Below the pieces are notes generated by a model, which was not told the DNA's origin, searched no databases, and saw nothing but the letters and a program-made list of their open reading frames with translations. A stretch of 33,169 nucleotides of DNA from Myxococcales bacterium FL481 (GTDB lineage: Bacteria > Myxococcota_A > Polyangia > Nannocystales > Nannocystaceae): assembly GCA_006508105.1 (NCBI GenBank), contig QKPP01000044.1:1-33169 (forward strand), written 5' to 3'. The translations under genes were made by a program, and so were the position numbers. Shown in pieces: positions 1 through 8,844 of this stretch; positions within the stretch are counted from its first letter, which is position 1, and each line of letters begins with the position of its first letter.

Positions 1-229
<229 letters not shown>

Positions 230-638
230 GACACAGCGACTTTATCTTCAGATGAAGCCGACGACATCGGGCGCTTTGCCGGCGGTTGCTGACGTGATAG
301 CCCGGGCTGCATAGTCGCGGGAAAAGTACGAGCGTTGGCTCGCCAAAACTTTCGGACTCCGATCTGCCCCGAGGTGGCGAAAGTGGGGTCAGGGCGCCAG
401 AAAGCGGCACCGGGCTCAGGTGTGCGGTTGGCGCGCACCGGTTCATCCTCCATTCATGTTCGTCCGCCGCAACCGGACCAGGATTGTTGAGCCGTAGGCT
501 GACGCGCAGATCTACGCTTGATTCGCGGCGCCGGGCTCGTAGCAGCCACCGCGGACGGTGACTGCAGGGGGATGTGAGCATCTCGTGCCTCTCCAGCGTG
601 CCCACCGACTTCGCGCACGCGTGTGTTACTTTCGCGCG
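230..638. other. Divergent intergenic region of 409 bp
   Basis: This lies between the poly-Asp lipoprotein gene (leftward) and the propeller gene (rightward) and should hold both promoters. No convincing -35/-10 pair was found. Two structures are visible. One is a 12-bp inverted repeat at 335-346, TTGGC-tc-GCCAA, the size of a small operator. The other is a hairpin at 419-439 with an 8-bp stem (GGTGTGCG with CGCGCACC, one G-U pair) and a 5-base loop. Longer open frames here lack protein-like composition. The region 558-638 is in frame with the propeller gene but probably untranslated. Confidence 0.5.
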
Positions 639-2255
639 ATGCGGAGACCGGCTCGCAGACGAGTAGCCGTCGACGGGACACGGCGCGTGGTCACCGGTGA
701 GGCCCGGTCGCAAGCGACGCTGGTCGACGATGAACCGCTCGAGATTCTGCCGAGCCGTGATGGCAAACGAATCTTCGTTGTGCTCCCGTACGAGATCTGG
801 ATCTTGGACGCCAAGTCGCTGGCAGCACAGCGCACCATCGAACTAAGCTCGGCGACTCCGTCACTGGCAGAAGACGCCGACGGCGTGTTGTGGATCGGCG
901 GCCACCATCTTTTCCGCGCGAGCCTTTGGAACACCGCCCTCGAAAAAGTGGGAGCTCGTCTAGGAGGATTCGTCGACCGTGTCACACTACTGCGCCCCGG
1001 CCTGCTCTGCGGCGCGGGGCACCATGGCGAGTTGCTGTGGGACACACAACTCGGCAAGGAAGTTCACCGACGACGCGTCCGCGAGCATCGGGTCTACGGA
1101 CTACTGGCCACTCTCGACGAACGCGCGCTGTGGTGCGACGGAGCCGAGTCCGGCTGGTTGATCAACCCCTCCCGCACCTCGGGATACACCCAGCTGCGCT
1201 TCCCGACGACCAGCTCACACTCCGTCGCCGACGAGGGCATCGTCGCCGTGGGGCAAACGACCCGTGGCCGCTGCATCCTGGGCAGCCGCGATGGGGGCGT
1301 CGCCTGGACGCATACGGATCTGCGCCTGGCCGCGGAAAGATTCCCTGCGCTCTCGCCCAGCGCTCGCTGGCCGCATGACATCGCGGGCGATGAGCGATGG
1401 ATCTACGCGTTGCGAGGACGCGGCCTACTGCAGCGCTTTCGGATCGAGGACCCAAAACCGCCGCGCAACAAAGACGACGCTCGCCCATCCTCGCGGCGTC
1501 CTCACGCCGAGCCTCCCCCCGACGAACCACCACCGGACCCACCGGCCCAGTCCTGCCGACTCGACGCGCCGGCCAGTTGCCTGGCGCTCGTGCAAGAAGA
1601 CGGAGTGAGTCGACTGCTGCTGGGCGGACCGCGAGCCGACGGTCACCTTGGACGCGTGTGGCGAGTCGATCCCCAGTCGCTCGACTGGACCGAGCTGGAG
1701 CTCGGCCACCGCGAGACCGTGCCCCCGCCGGAAGCACAAGCCCCATCCGCGCCGAGCTTCGCCCCGACTCGCAACAAGTTGGATGGCATCGCACTGCGGG
1801 ATCTCAAAGTCGACGACGTTTTGTCGCTGCAAACGATTTTCTGGCTCGTCCGAGACCACGCCAACCCGCTCGATCAGCCGATCGGCCGAGTCGAACCGGC
1901 CGACGTACTCGGGGGCGACGCCCTCGTGCTCCCCGCAATGATGCGCTTCGCCGAAGGCACTGCCCGCCCCGGCCTCGTCGTGCTCTCGCCGAGTACCGCT
2001 CCCAACGGAAACCCGGTCGCCCCCCGACTGCTGGCGTGGGGCGACGAGATGCGAGGTTGGCTTCGACTCACCGCACCGGCCCTCCGCGAACAAAAGTGGC
2101 CGCGCACTGACGTGTTCCCCCTCGGCATCGCCCTCGCCAGCCCCGCCCCCGTCGTCGCAGGCCGCCGCGCCGCCGTGCCGAAGACCTGGGTCGACCGTGA
2201 CTTGTTCATCGCGATGGCCAAAGAGTGCAAAAGACTCCTCAAAGTGCTGTGGTAG
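639..2255 (+). CDS. Predicted beta-propeller-like protein of unknown function
   Basis: This encodes about 538 residues. The in-frame GTG at 558 would add 27 residues that look unlike protein, so ATG at 639 is preferred; neither start has a clear Shine-Dalgarno. Residues 1-270 contain repeated short beta-strand units with WIGG, LWDT, LWCDG and a GSRDGGVAW segment. Blade-like repeats of this kind are seen in WD40/BNR/YVTN-type propellers. A Pro-rich, charged linker at about 271-303 (several EPPPD-like units) separates a second part that resumes with strand-like repeats (LLLGG, GRVWRVD) and ends in a less repetitive alpha/beta segment. No signal peptide is apparent, so a cytoplasmic location is inferred. 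It is transcribed away from the poly-Asp lipoprotein and converges on the LeuA-like gene. The family was not recognised; the propeller call rests only on repeat appearance. The gene itself looks real from its length and strong G/C third-position bias. Confidence 0.7.
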   Translation: MRRPARRRVAVDGTRRVVTGEARSQATLVDDEPLEILPSRDGKRIFVVLPYEIWILDAKSLAAQRTIELSSATPSLAEDADGVLWIGGHHLFRASLWNTALEKVGARLGGFVDRVTLLRPGLLCGAGHHGELLWDTQLGKEVHRRRVREHRVYGLLATLDERALWCDGAESGWLINPSRTSGYTQLRFPTTSSHSVADEGIVAVGQTTRGRCILGSRDGGVAWTHTDLRLAAERFPALSPSARWPHDIAGDERWIYALRGRGLLQRFRIEDPKPPRNKDDARPSSRRPHAEPPPDEPPPDPPAQSCRLDAPASCLALVQEDGVSRLLLGGPRADGHLGRVWRVDPQSLDWTELELGHRETVPPPEAQAPSAPSFAPTRNKLDGIALRDLKVDDVLSLQTIFWLVRDHANPLDQPIGRVEPADVLGGDALVLPAMMRFAEGTARPGLVVLSPSTAPNGNPVAPRLLAWGDEMRGWLRLTAPALREQKWPRTDVFPLGIALASPAPVVAGRRAAVPKTWVDRDLFIAMAKECKRLLKVLW

Positions 2256-2307
2256 TTCCTCCGAGACGGCCTGACCGCCCCCGCCGACAAGACTAGAGCA
2301 AACCGAA

Positions 2308-2336
2308 CACCCCGTCGGCTCCTCAGGCACGGGGTG
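2308..2336. terminator. Hairpin between convergent genes, possible bidirectional terminator
   Basis: CACCCCGT at 2308-2315 is the exact reverse complement of ACGGGGTG at 2329-2336, giving an 8-bp stem with a 13-base loop. It lies in the 142-bp space between two genes that end facing each other. There is no T-run on either side, so it is not a classical intrinsic terminator. The placement is the main support. Confidence 0.35.
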
Positions 2337-2397
2337 GTCGGGTCCTGCGTCAAACAGGTCACGGGCCCCGCCAGCCGGCGACGCCCCCTCACCGAGG

Positions 2398-3657
2398 TCA
2401 GCCCACCAGTTTGGCTTGTACCACCGCCTGCAGCTCCTCGGTCGTCAACGTCCGATCCTGCGCCTTCGCGTAGCCAAACACATACTCTACCAGCTCGTCC
2501 GCGGGCTCATAACCGTGCTCCCGCAGCCAGTAAACCACGTTCGAGCGCCCGCTATAGTGCCCGATCTCGATCGTCTGCTCCCGACCAAAGGCCCGGGCTG
2601 GCACCGCCGAATACACGCGATCCGCCAGATCGTAATCGCCTTTGGCTTCCGCTTTGATAATCGCCGCCGCGTGCACCCCCGTCGCCGTACGAAAGGCGTC
2701 TCGGCCCACCAGCGGATAGCTCGGGTGTATCGGCACCCCCGTAAACTCGCTGATCTTGCGCACATACTCCACCAAGCACGACATATCGTGCTTGCCCGGC
2801 TCCAACATCCCCAACAGATGAAGGTTGAGGAGCAACAAGTCCATGGATGTGTTTCCCACCCGTTCCCCGATTCCCAAGCCACATCCGTGTACCCGATCGA
2901 ACCCCCACTCGAACGCGAACAAGGCCAACGTCAGCGACAACCCCCGGTCGTTGTGCCCGTGCCAGTCGAGCTCGACGGTGTCTTCGACATCCATCGATCG
3001 CAACAAAGCTTTGGTAAACGAAAGCAGGTTCCGCAACCCATCCGGGGTCGCATGGCCGCAGGTATCGCATAGCACCAACCGCGTCGCCCCGTGCTCCACC
3101 GCGGTGCGAAACAGTCTGTCAAGGGTCTTGGGGTGCGACCGCGTCGTATCTTCCGTCACAAACGACGCCGAGAGCCCCGCGTCGACCACCATCTTCGTCG
3201 CGTCTCGCGTGTGCCGGACCAACTGGTCGATGCTCCAGTCCTCGGTGTACCCCCGGATGGGACTCGACCCGATAAACGTCGTCACTTCGATCGGCACGCC
3301 GACGCGCTGCGAGATCGCGATGATCGGCTCAATGTCCGCGGCCATCGTGCGAGCCGCACAGTTCGCCCGAATCGACAGTTTCTCTTCGACCATGAAACGC
3401 AGCAGCTGCTCGACGTCCTCCTGTGCGCGCCGCCCCGCCCCCGGCAGCCCCAGGTTCACCGCATCGATTCCCAAGCGTTCCATCAAACGCAGCAGATCTT
3501 TCTTTTGCTCGATCCCCGGGTCCCGCACCGACGGTGACTGCAACCCATCTCGAATGCTCTCATCGACGAACCGCGGAGCGACGCGAAGCAGCGGCCCTCG
3601 CCGATCCTTCTCATTCCAGTCGTAGATCAAATGCTTGGGATCGGGCGGCGCGGGCAC
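2398..3657 (-). CDS. LeuA-family (DRE-TIM) acyltransferase: isopropylmalate/citramalate/homocitrate synthase-like
   Basis: This is a 419-residue enzyme of the family that condenses acetyl-CoA with a 2-oxo acid. The catalytic TIM barrel spans about residues 27-300. The start motif is D32-E-S-I-R-D-G38 (the usual form is D-T-T-L-R-D-G). The metal-binding HxH is H233-G-H235 followed by N-D, and the GxGERxGNT-like loop is at 260-270. Residues 320-415 match the linker subdomains of LeuA, with HYSGRSN at 367-373. The C-terminal LeuA-type allosteric domain found in about 500-residue enzymes is absent, which suggests no leucine feedback or a different substrate. The GTG start has a clear GGAGG at 3665-3669, 7 bases upstream, inside the end of the TPR gene; the two genes are 2 bases apart and probably translationally coupled. 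Family membership is firm. The substrate (2-oxoisovalerate, pyruvate, 2-oxoglutarate or other) cannot be settled from sequence alone. Confidence 0.88.
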   Translation of the reverse strand: MPAPPDPKHLIYDWNEKDRRGPLLRVAPRFVDESIRDGLQSPSVRDPGIEQKKDLLRLMERLGIDAVNLGLPGAGRRAQEDVEQLLRFMVEEKLSIRANCAARTMAADIEPIIAISQRVGVPIEVTTFIGSSPIRGYTEDWSIDQLVRHTRDATKMVVDAGLSASFVTEDTTRSHPKTLDRLFRTAVEHGATRLVLCDTCGHATPDGLRNLLSFTKALLRSMDVEDTVELDWHGHNDRGLSLTLALFAFEWGFDRVHGCGLGIGERVGNTSMDLLLLNLHLLGMLEPGKHDMSCLVEYVRKISEFTGVPIHPSYPLVGRDAFRTATGVHAAAIIKAEAKGDYDLADRVYSAVPARAFGREQTIEIGHYSGRSNVVYWLREHGYEPADELVEYVFGYAKAQDRTLTTEELQAVVQAKLVG

Positions 3658-3659
3658 GC

Positions 3660-4667
3660 TTAGGCCTCCACGTCGGCCACGGACAAGTGCTCGATGCCGA
3701 AGAAACGGCGCACCTCCGACAACAACTCGACCAACAGGACCTCTGAGACCTGTTCTTCGTCATCTGACTGTTCGAACAGGGGCGTGCGCATGATGACGAT
3801 GCGATCCAAGCGCGAACCGGCTTCTTCTTCTGCGTCGCCCTCGAATGCCACCGCGCCGCGAGGATCGGCCCCTGCCGCCACTTGGTCTGCCGTCGGCAGC
3901 GCCTGTACGGCGATCGGCACCTGGGCGACCAGCGACAACACGGGGTCGGGCAGGTCCTCCAACACCTCCTCCAGCGCGGCTCGAAGATGCTGCGCCTCGA
4001 GATCGGTGGGTCCGCTGGTATCCAGCTCCTCTGCATCGAGTTCCAGCACCCGCAGCATCGCCGTGACCGCTCCCGCGCGATCGCCTTGCTCGTAGCGACA
4101 AATGCCGAGCTGGTAGTGCAGGTCCGGATCCCGTGCGTCGACGGCTAACGCCGCCTCGAGCAACGCGACGGCTTCGTGACCGCGATCGAGGCTCATCAAC
4201 ACCGCCGCGCGGGTACTCGCGTAGGGTGGATCGCCATCGAGCCGGCCTTCGGTGTGGTCCAGAACCTCCAGCGCCTCGTCAGGGTCGTCGTCGTCCAGCC
4301 GGATCTGCGCGAGCAAGAGCCGCGCCTCGTCCTTGACTGACTCGTCAACTTGCTCGAGCTCGAAGACCGCCCTCACACAGACCTCGGCCGCGTCGGGCTC
4401 TTGCCCGCGCAACAGCAACAGCTCCGCACAATCAAGGTAGACGCCCGGCGTCGCCGGACGCCGGTCGACGGCCTGCTGAAGAAAACCGGAGGCCCGGTCG
4501 AGCTCCCCCTCAGCCCAGGCGATCATCCCCGACAAATGCAGCACCCCGGCGTGGTTTTCGCCCGCGCGCCGCGTCGCGTCGTCCAACACCTCCTTGGCCT
4601 CCAGTACGTTTTCGTTCTCTACAGCCGCGAGGCCCTGCTCGATGACAGCGGATAGCGTGTCGCTCAC
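3660..4667 (-). CDS. TPR protein with a degenerate zincin-like (DUF1025-type) C-terminus
   Basis: This is a 335-residue, acidic, probably cytoplasmic protein. Residues 5-210 form several tetratricopeptide-like helical pairs (for example the units beginning near 40, 75, 113, 150 and 182), which normally mediate protein contacts. Residues 240-335 resemble the small zincin-like metallopeptidase family Pfam PF06262: a PIAVQALP strand, a GAVAFEG turn, a DRIVIMRTPL strand and a final helix ending FFGI. Where active members have HExxHHFG, this protein has S317-E318-V-R-R321-F-F-G. Both zinc ligands are therefore gone although the Glu and the FG remain. A non-catalytic, binding-only domain is inferred. 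The start is GTG at 4667 with no strong ribosome-binding site. The gene lies 2 bases upstream of the LeuA-like enzyme, with coupled translation, so it may act as an assembly or scaffold partner. That link is inference. Confidence 0.8.
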   Translation of the reverse strand: MSDTLSAVIEQGLAAVENENVLEAKEVLDDATRRAGENHAGVLHLSGMIAWAEGELDRASGFLQQAVDRRPATPGVYLDCAELLLLRGQEPDAAEVCVRAVFELEQVDESVKDEARLLLAQIRLDDDDPDEALEVLDHTEGRLDGDPPYASTRAAVLMSLDRGHEAVALLEAALAVDARDPDLHYQLGICRYEQGDRAGAVTAMLRVLELDAEELDTSGPTDLEAQHLRAALEEVLEDLPDPVLSLVAQVPIAVQALPTADQVAAGADPRGAVAFEGDAEEEAGSRLDRIVIMRTPLFEQSDDEEQVSEVLLVELLSEVRRFFGIEHLSVADVEA

Positions 4668-5060
4668 CGGGGCAACGTAGCACGAACCGCAGACACCTTA
4701 TCGGCCGCCAAGTGCGACGCGATCCTCTCGTAGCGCGCAAGAACCCCGCATCCATGCCGGCCAGTTCGGAAGTGCATCGCCCCTCGTCCTCCTCGGGGGG
4801 ACGTCACCCCGCCGACGCGATCGCGTGCCAACGCCTGCGCCCTGCCATCGCGGGCCAACCAAGCTCGTTCGCGCGGTGATTCGCGGCGCTTCCGCAGGTC
4901 GACGCACCGAACCCGCCCCGCTCGCGGCCGCGACCGCGCGGCGAGATCTGCGACGGTCGGATTCGTTCCACGAAACGACGGTCGCCCGTCGCCGGCGAGT
5001 TCGCGCCGCGAGCTCTCCGACGGGCGGCGCTGGTGCCCGCGTGGACGACGGAACCGGGCT
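4668..5060. other. Intergenic region of 393 bp upstream of the TPR/LeuA-like pair
   Basis: This lies between the end of the FHA gene and the start of the TPR gene, both on the minus strand, so it probably holds the promoter of the TPR pair. No convincing promoter hexamers were found. A perfect 12-bp palindrome, ACGCGATCGCGT, sits at 4815-4826. Open frames here are short and rich in Arg and Ser, as expected for high-GC non-coding DNA. Confidence 0.5.
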
Positions 5061-6248
5061 CTAAAGCTCCACGCCGAACCGCTCGCACGCCGCCAACAGT
5101 TGGGGCTGGCGACGCGGATCCAGTTTTCGCAGGGCCCACTTGGCTCTCGAGGCTCGCTTCAACTGACAAGCGGCCTTTCCCATGACAAACAGGGCATCGT
5201 CGGTCGGATCGAGATCGTACGATCGCCTCGCCAGCGTGTACGCGCGCTCGGGTGCGTCGGACGAAGCCGCCGAGCGAGCCCGCCGCAGCACCACCTTGGC
5301 ATCTTGAACCGGTGTGCGACTGCGCGGCGGCCCGCCTCGACGGCGACCGCGTTTGGCCGAACCGGCTCCCGAACGTGGCGACTCCCCATCGCGTGAAGGC
5401 ACCGTCTGAGCGGGCTCGGTTCGCTCGCCGGCCGTCATATCTGCTGATGTCTCGCCCGCCGCCGCGTCGCCGACGGGCGGTGTCGCGTCAGGTGCCGACC
5501 CGGCTGGCAATCCGTCGGAGGGCCCCGCCGGCAGTAGCTCGGCCAGCGGGAACTCCTCGTTCCCGTCCGCCGGGGAGGGTTCGGTCGACGGGGATGCGCC
5601 GCCCGGGAAGGCGGCTTGAGCCACCTTGGGGGTAGCCGCGGCCGGCCCCGGCGGCACCACGGTCGGGGCCGGTGGCATCGCGGTCGCGCCGGTCGACGGC
5701 GTCCACTTGTCGCCGCCGCCGAGTAGTTGCAGCGCCGCGACCCCCATGACCGCCACGCAGGCCACCGCGATCCCGACCGCCACCCACGGCACACGCCGCG
5801 ATCGTTGGGCTCCATCGCCGGCCGGCGGTTCGCCCGTCAGCGCCGCGATCTCCCCGGCGCTCAGCTGCGGCAAATCGGTGCTCGACGATGCCAAGACCGG
5901 CTCGTCTTCCGTCGCGCCTCGCCGCGGGCGTTGAAGATCGAGCGTCTCTTTGTCCGTGCTGTCGGTGAGCACCAGGTGGTAGTCACCGATCTGAATCAAG
6001 TCCCCCTCGCGCAGTGTCGTGGTTTCGGCGATCTGCGTCCCGTTGACCATCACGCCGTTGTAGCTGGACCGGTCCTCAATGCGCCAGCCCTCCGCGCCAC
6101 TGACCATCTCCGCGTGGCGACGAGAGACGTTTTGTTCACTGAGCTGGATCGTGTTGTCCGGCGTGCGGCCGATCGTCACGGTGGACTCGTCAAGCGGCAC
6201 CATCGTCGTCACGCCGTCGAGGTTTTCGATGATGAGCCGCATTGCCAT
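5061..6248 (-). CDS. FHA-domain membrane protein with Pro/Ala linker and TPR-like tail
   Basis: This encodes 395 residues. The N-terminus (about 4-95) is a forkhead-associated domain with the expected phosphothreonine-binding residues: IGR at 26-28, SRRHAE at 42-47, and N64-G65 with a second NG at 69-70. FHA domains bind phosphothreonine made by Ser/Thr kinases. A single transmembrane helix follows at about 153-176, then a low-complexity Pro/Ala/Gly linker to about 318, and a C-terminal helical piece (319-395) resembling one or two TPR units (AYTLARRSYDLDPTDD). Predicted topology is FHA in the cytoplasm and tail in the periplasm. ATG at 6248 is used; a second ATG two codons later is possible. 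It starts 35 bases after the YibQ-like gene and is the last gene of the ftsE-led module. A role relaying kinase signals to envelope remodelling is inference from context. Confidence 0.85.
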   Translation of the reverse strand: MAMRLIIENLDGVTTMVPLDESTVTIGRTPDNTIQLSEQNVSRRHAEMVSGAEGWRIEDRSSYNGVMVNGTQIAETTTLREGDLIQIGDYHLVLTDSTDKETLDLQRPRRGATEDEPVLASSSTDLPQLSAGEIAALTGEPPAGDGAQRSRRVPWVAVGIAVACVAVMGVAALQLLGGGDKWTPSTGATAMPPAPTVVPPGPAAATPKVAQAAFPGGASPSTEPSPADGNEEFPLAELLPAGPSDGLPAGSAPDATPPVGDAAAGETSADMTAGERTEPAQTVPSRDGESPRSGAGSAKRGRRRGGPPRSRTPVQDAKVVLRRARSAASSDAPERAYTLARRSYDLDPTDDALFVMGKAACQLKRASRAKWALRKLDPRRQPQLLAACERFGVEL

Positions 6249-6283
6249 CGATCTACGAATTTATTTGCGGGGTCGAAACACTG

Positions 6284-7276
6284 TCAAGGACGCGAGGACT
6301 TCGAGGTGTACGATGGCGTGGTTACGCGCAAGCGGCTCTCGCGCGTGGTTCCACCTTGGCGCAGTAGCTCACTCAACGGGTAAACCCCGATACCCCTCGC
6401 CTGCAAGGTTGGCAGCCAATCGGTCAACGCGTCCACCAGGTGCTTGCGCGGATGTCCGATGACCACGGTTGGCTCGGTCAAACTGACCTCGGCCGCGTCC
6501 TGGAGCGCGTTGTCAATCGCCGATCGGCTCGGATTGTGGTCTAAGAATACGTGCCGATGCCCAACCGGCACCCCCATCTCGTGGGCGACAGACTCCGCGA
6601 CCGTGTCGGCGGTCGTCCGAGAATCGAGAAAGTAAAGGCCACGTTCGCGAAGCACGCCCATGACAACGAGCATCGCCGCCGCATCGGCCGTCAGACGCGA
6701 GCCCATGTGGTTATTGACTCCCACCGCGGTCGGGACTTGACGCAGCGCCCGCTCGATTTTCGAGCGCAGTGCGGCGGGGGAATCCGTGGCCAACAGGAAG
6801 TTCTCGCGCTGTTCCGGCCCACGGACCATCGCCGTGGCTCCCAACGGCTCCATCGGCAGATGCAACCAGATCTCCCGCGGCCTCTGCGGATCCTGGAGCA
6901 ATCGACGCTGCGCACGGTGGGTCTCAACCGCGTCCGGCAGCACGCTAAACGTGAGGCGATACGGCAAGTGCCGCAGTCGCTCCTGCAACAGCCGCTCGCG
7001 CCCCACATCGTCGATCACGATCGACACGTGGCCCCGAGCCCGAGCCCAGGAGATACGCACGTCTTGACCGCGACCAGTCGACTGCGACGTGCCTGGTTCC
7101 TCCGCGGTGCCTCGCGTACCCCGATCGTGTGGTCGGTCGGCCGGCCGGTCTCCGGCGATAGACACCGACCCAACGAGCAAGCCCCACGCCAAGACCGCCA
7201 TTTTGGGCCCGAGCGTGGGCATCAGTCGGCCCTTTTGGAGCGCCCGACGAGCCGGCGCGGATCCCCCAACCGCCAT
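6284..7276 (-). CDS. Divergent polysaccharide deacetylase (YibQ-type, PF04748)
   Basis: This is a 330-residue envelope protein. Residues 26-42 form an N-terminal signal or anchor, then a disordered stretch (43-75), then the deacetylase-like fold from about 82 to 305. Family motifs are visible: IVIDDVG (86-92, the paired Asp), IWLHLPMEP (136-144), GVNNHMGS (186-193), FLDSRTT (216-222) and IGHP (273-276). Members lie next to envC in many proteobacteria and are thought to act on cell-wall or related glycans; the exact reaction is not established. The ATG at 7276 overlaps the ctpA stop as TAATG, so translation is probably coupled. The FHA gene follows 35 bases later. The last 25 residues are Ser/Thr/Arg-rich and outside the domain. 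Confidence 0.88.
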   Translation of the reverse strand: MAVGGSAPARRALQKGRLMPTLGPKMAVLAWGLLVGSVSIAGDRPADRPHDRGTRGTAEEPGTSQSTGRGQDVRISWARARGHVSIVIDDVGRERLLQERLRHLPYRLTFSVLPDAVETHRAQRRLLQDPQRPREIWLHLPMEPLGATAMVRGPEQRENFLLATDSPAALRSKIERALRQVPTAVGVNNHMGSRLTADAAAMLVVMGVLRERGLYFLDSRTTADTVAESVAHEMGVPVGHRHVFLDHNPSRSAIDNALQDAAEVSLTEPTVVIGHPRKHLVDALTDWLPTLQARGIGVYPLSELLRQGGTTRESRLRVTTPSYTSKSSRP

Positions 7277-8652
7277 TAGTCACGCGTCCGTCGTCGACGC
7301 CGCGGCGGTTGAACCCGGGTGAAGGCGCGTGCGTGCTCTACCGCCACCCGCAGCTGAGCATCGTCGCCGGCGGCGGCGAGGGCCTCGCTCGCCCCCGGCG
7401 GCGACGGAGGGGACCGGCCAAACTCCTCCGGCCGTAGGTGGCCCGGGACATCGCGTTCTACCGGCAGGTCCGGTCGCGTGTCTTCGTAGGGCGTCAACTG
7501 ATCGCCGACGAGCACGTCGGGAATCACCCCGGCGGCTTGGATCAGCCGATCGCGCGGGGTGTAGTACAGCGCCGTGGTCAGTTTGAGCATGCTCCCATCG
7601 TGCAGCGTAAATGGCGACTGCACCGAGCCTTTGCCGTAGCTGCGCTCGCCCACCAACAGTGCGCGACGATGATCCTGTAAGGCCCCGGCGACGATCTCGG
7701 TCGCCGATGCGGAGCCTTTGTTGATCAGTACTACCAGCGGGAGATCGCGTCGCGTCCCCCGGCGTCGAGCGGAGATCTCCTCCACCAACTCCTCGCCACG
7801 CGACCGCGTGCGGACGATCACCCCACGGTCGAGGAACATGTCCGCGACCGCCACGGCTTCCCCCAATAGTCCGCCGCCGTTGTCGCGCATGTCGAGCACC
7901 AGCGCGGCCAACGAATGACCGCTGTCTTGCGCCAACGCGTCGATCGCTTCGTCGACCTCGCGCGCACAGCCCTGCTGAAACGCCGCGAGCTGCACCAATC
8001 CGATGCCTTCGCCGAGATGGCGCATCTCCACGGCGGGCGGGTCGACCTCCCCTCGAATGACTTCGATGGTGCGGGCGGGCTGGCCCTCGCGCTGGGTCTG
8101 AAACTCGACCCGAGTCCCGACAGCTCCCCGCATCACGGCGATCGCATCGTCGAGCCGGGCGAAATGCGCGACGGGTTTGCCTTCGATGGTCACGATGCGA
8201 TCGCCGACGTCCACGCCCGCGGCGCTGGCCGGGCCTCCGGTGATGACGTCGCTGACCTCGAGGTACACCGGCGGCGTGTGCTCCGGCTCGCGCACCATCT
8301 TGACCACCAACCCCACGCCACCGAACTTGCCGCCGATGTCTTCGCGCAGCAGCTCGGCCTCTCGCGGGTCGAGAAACCCGCTATGCGGGTCGAGCTCGTC
8401 CATGAGCCCATCGATCGCGGCGTAGATCAGCGCGGTGTCGTCGACGGGCCGCACGTAGTGCTGCTCGACCAACGCCAGGGCCTTGGCAAACAAATCGACC
8501 TTCTGAAACCGGGAGTAGTCGCTCGACGCGGCCGGTGCCGGCTGCGCCGTGGCCTGGCTCAACGCCAGGCCGAACGTGGTCCCCAAGACCACCCCCGAGC
8601 CGAGCAAACTCGCCCCGGCCACGCGCGACGAACGTGAGAAACGCCATGTCAT
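7276..8652 (-). CDS. ctpA: C-terminal processing protease, S41 family (CtpA/Prc)
   Basis: This is a 458-residue periplasmic serine protease. ATG at 8652 is chosen because it gives a proper signal sequence (MTWRFSRSS, then a hydrophobic stretch ending near ATAQ at 37) and has AGGA about 10 bases upstream; longer frames add an Arg/His-rich region that does not look coding. A PDZ domain lies at about 105-200 (GGKFGGVGL, GGPASAAGVDVGD). The protease core follows, with LVLDMRDNGGG at 251-261, nucleophile S316 in KGSASATEI, and general base K341 in YGKGSVQS. The 25-residue Ser-Lys spacing is the same as in Prc. The tail is Pro/Arg-rich. CtpA enzymes trim envelope proteins and control peptidoglycan hydrolases. 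Here it sits between the EnvC-like gene (227 bases upstream) and the overlapping YibQ-like gene. Substrates are not known. Confidence 0.93.
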   Translation of the reverse strand: MTWRFSRSSRVAGASLLGSGVVLGTTFGLALSQATAQPAPAASSDYSRFQKVDLFAKALALVEQHYVRPVDDTALIYAAIDGLMDELDPHSGFLDPREAELLREDIGGKFGGVGLVVKMVREPEHTPPVYLEVSDVITGGPASAAGVDVGDRIVTIEGKPVAHFARLDDAIAVMRGAVGTRVEFQTQREGQPARTIEVIRGEVDPPAVEMRHLGEGIGLVQLAAFQQGCAREVDEAIDALAQDSGHSLAALVLDMRDNGGGLLGEAVAVADMFLDRGVIVRTRSRGEELVEEISARRRGTRRDLPLVVLINKGSASATEIVAGALQDHRRALLVGERSYGKGSVQSPFTLHDGSMLKLTTALYYTPRDRLIQAAGVIPDVLVGDQLTPYEDTRPDLPVERDVPGHLRPEEFGRSPPSPPGASEALAAAGDDAQLRVAVEHARAFTRVQPPRRRRRTRD

Positions 8653-8844
8653 CGAGCCGATCCTAGCGGGATCACAGGGGCTCGACCATCCCCGCCGCTC
8701 GCCGAGGAGCGTCGAACGAGTCGTCTCACCGAGACGTTGTGACCGCCATCGCTGCTCTGCGCTCGTCATCTGCCCGGGTTGGCTCTGTCTCCCGTCGCGC
8801 GAGCGTCTAGCGGTCGGGTGCGAGACACCATCAGCGCCGATTGG

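Noticed and set aside
4815-4826. GCGATCGC-containing palindrome as a HIP1-like element
   Set aside because: It is a single copy in GC-rich DNA; HIP1 elements are defined by high repetition.
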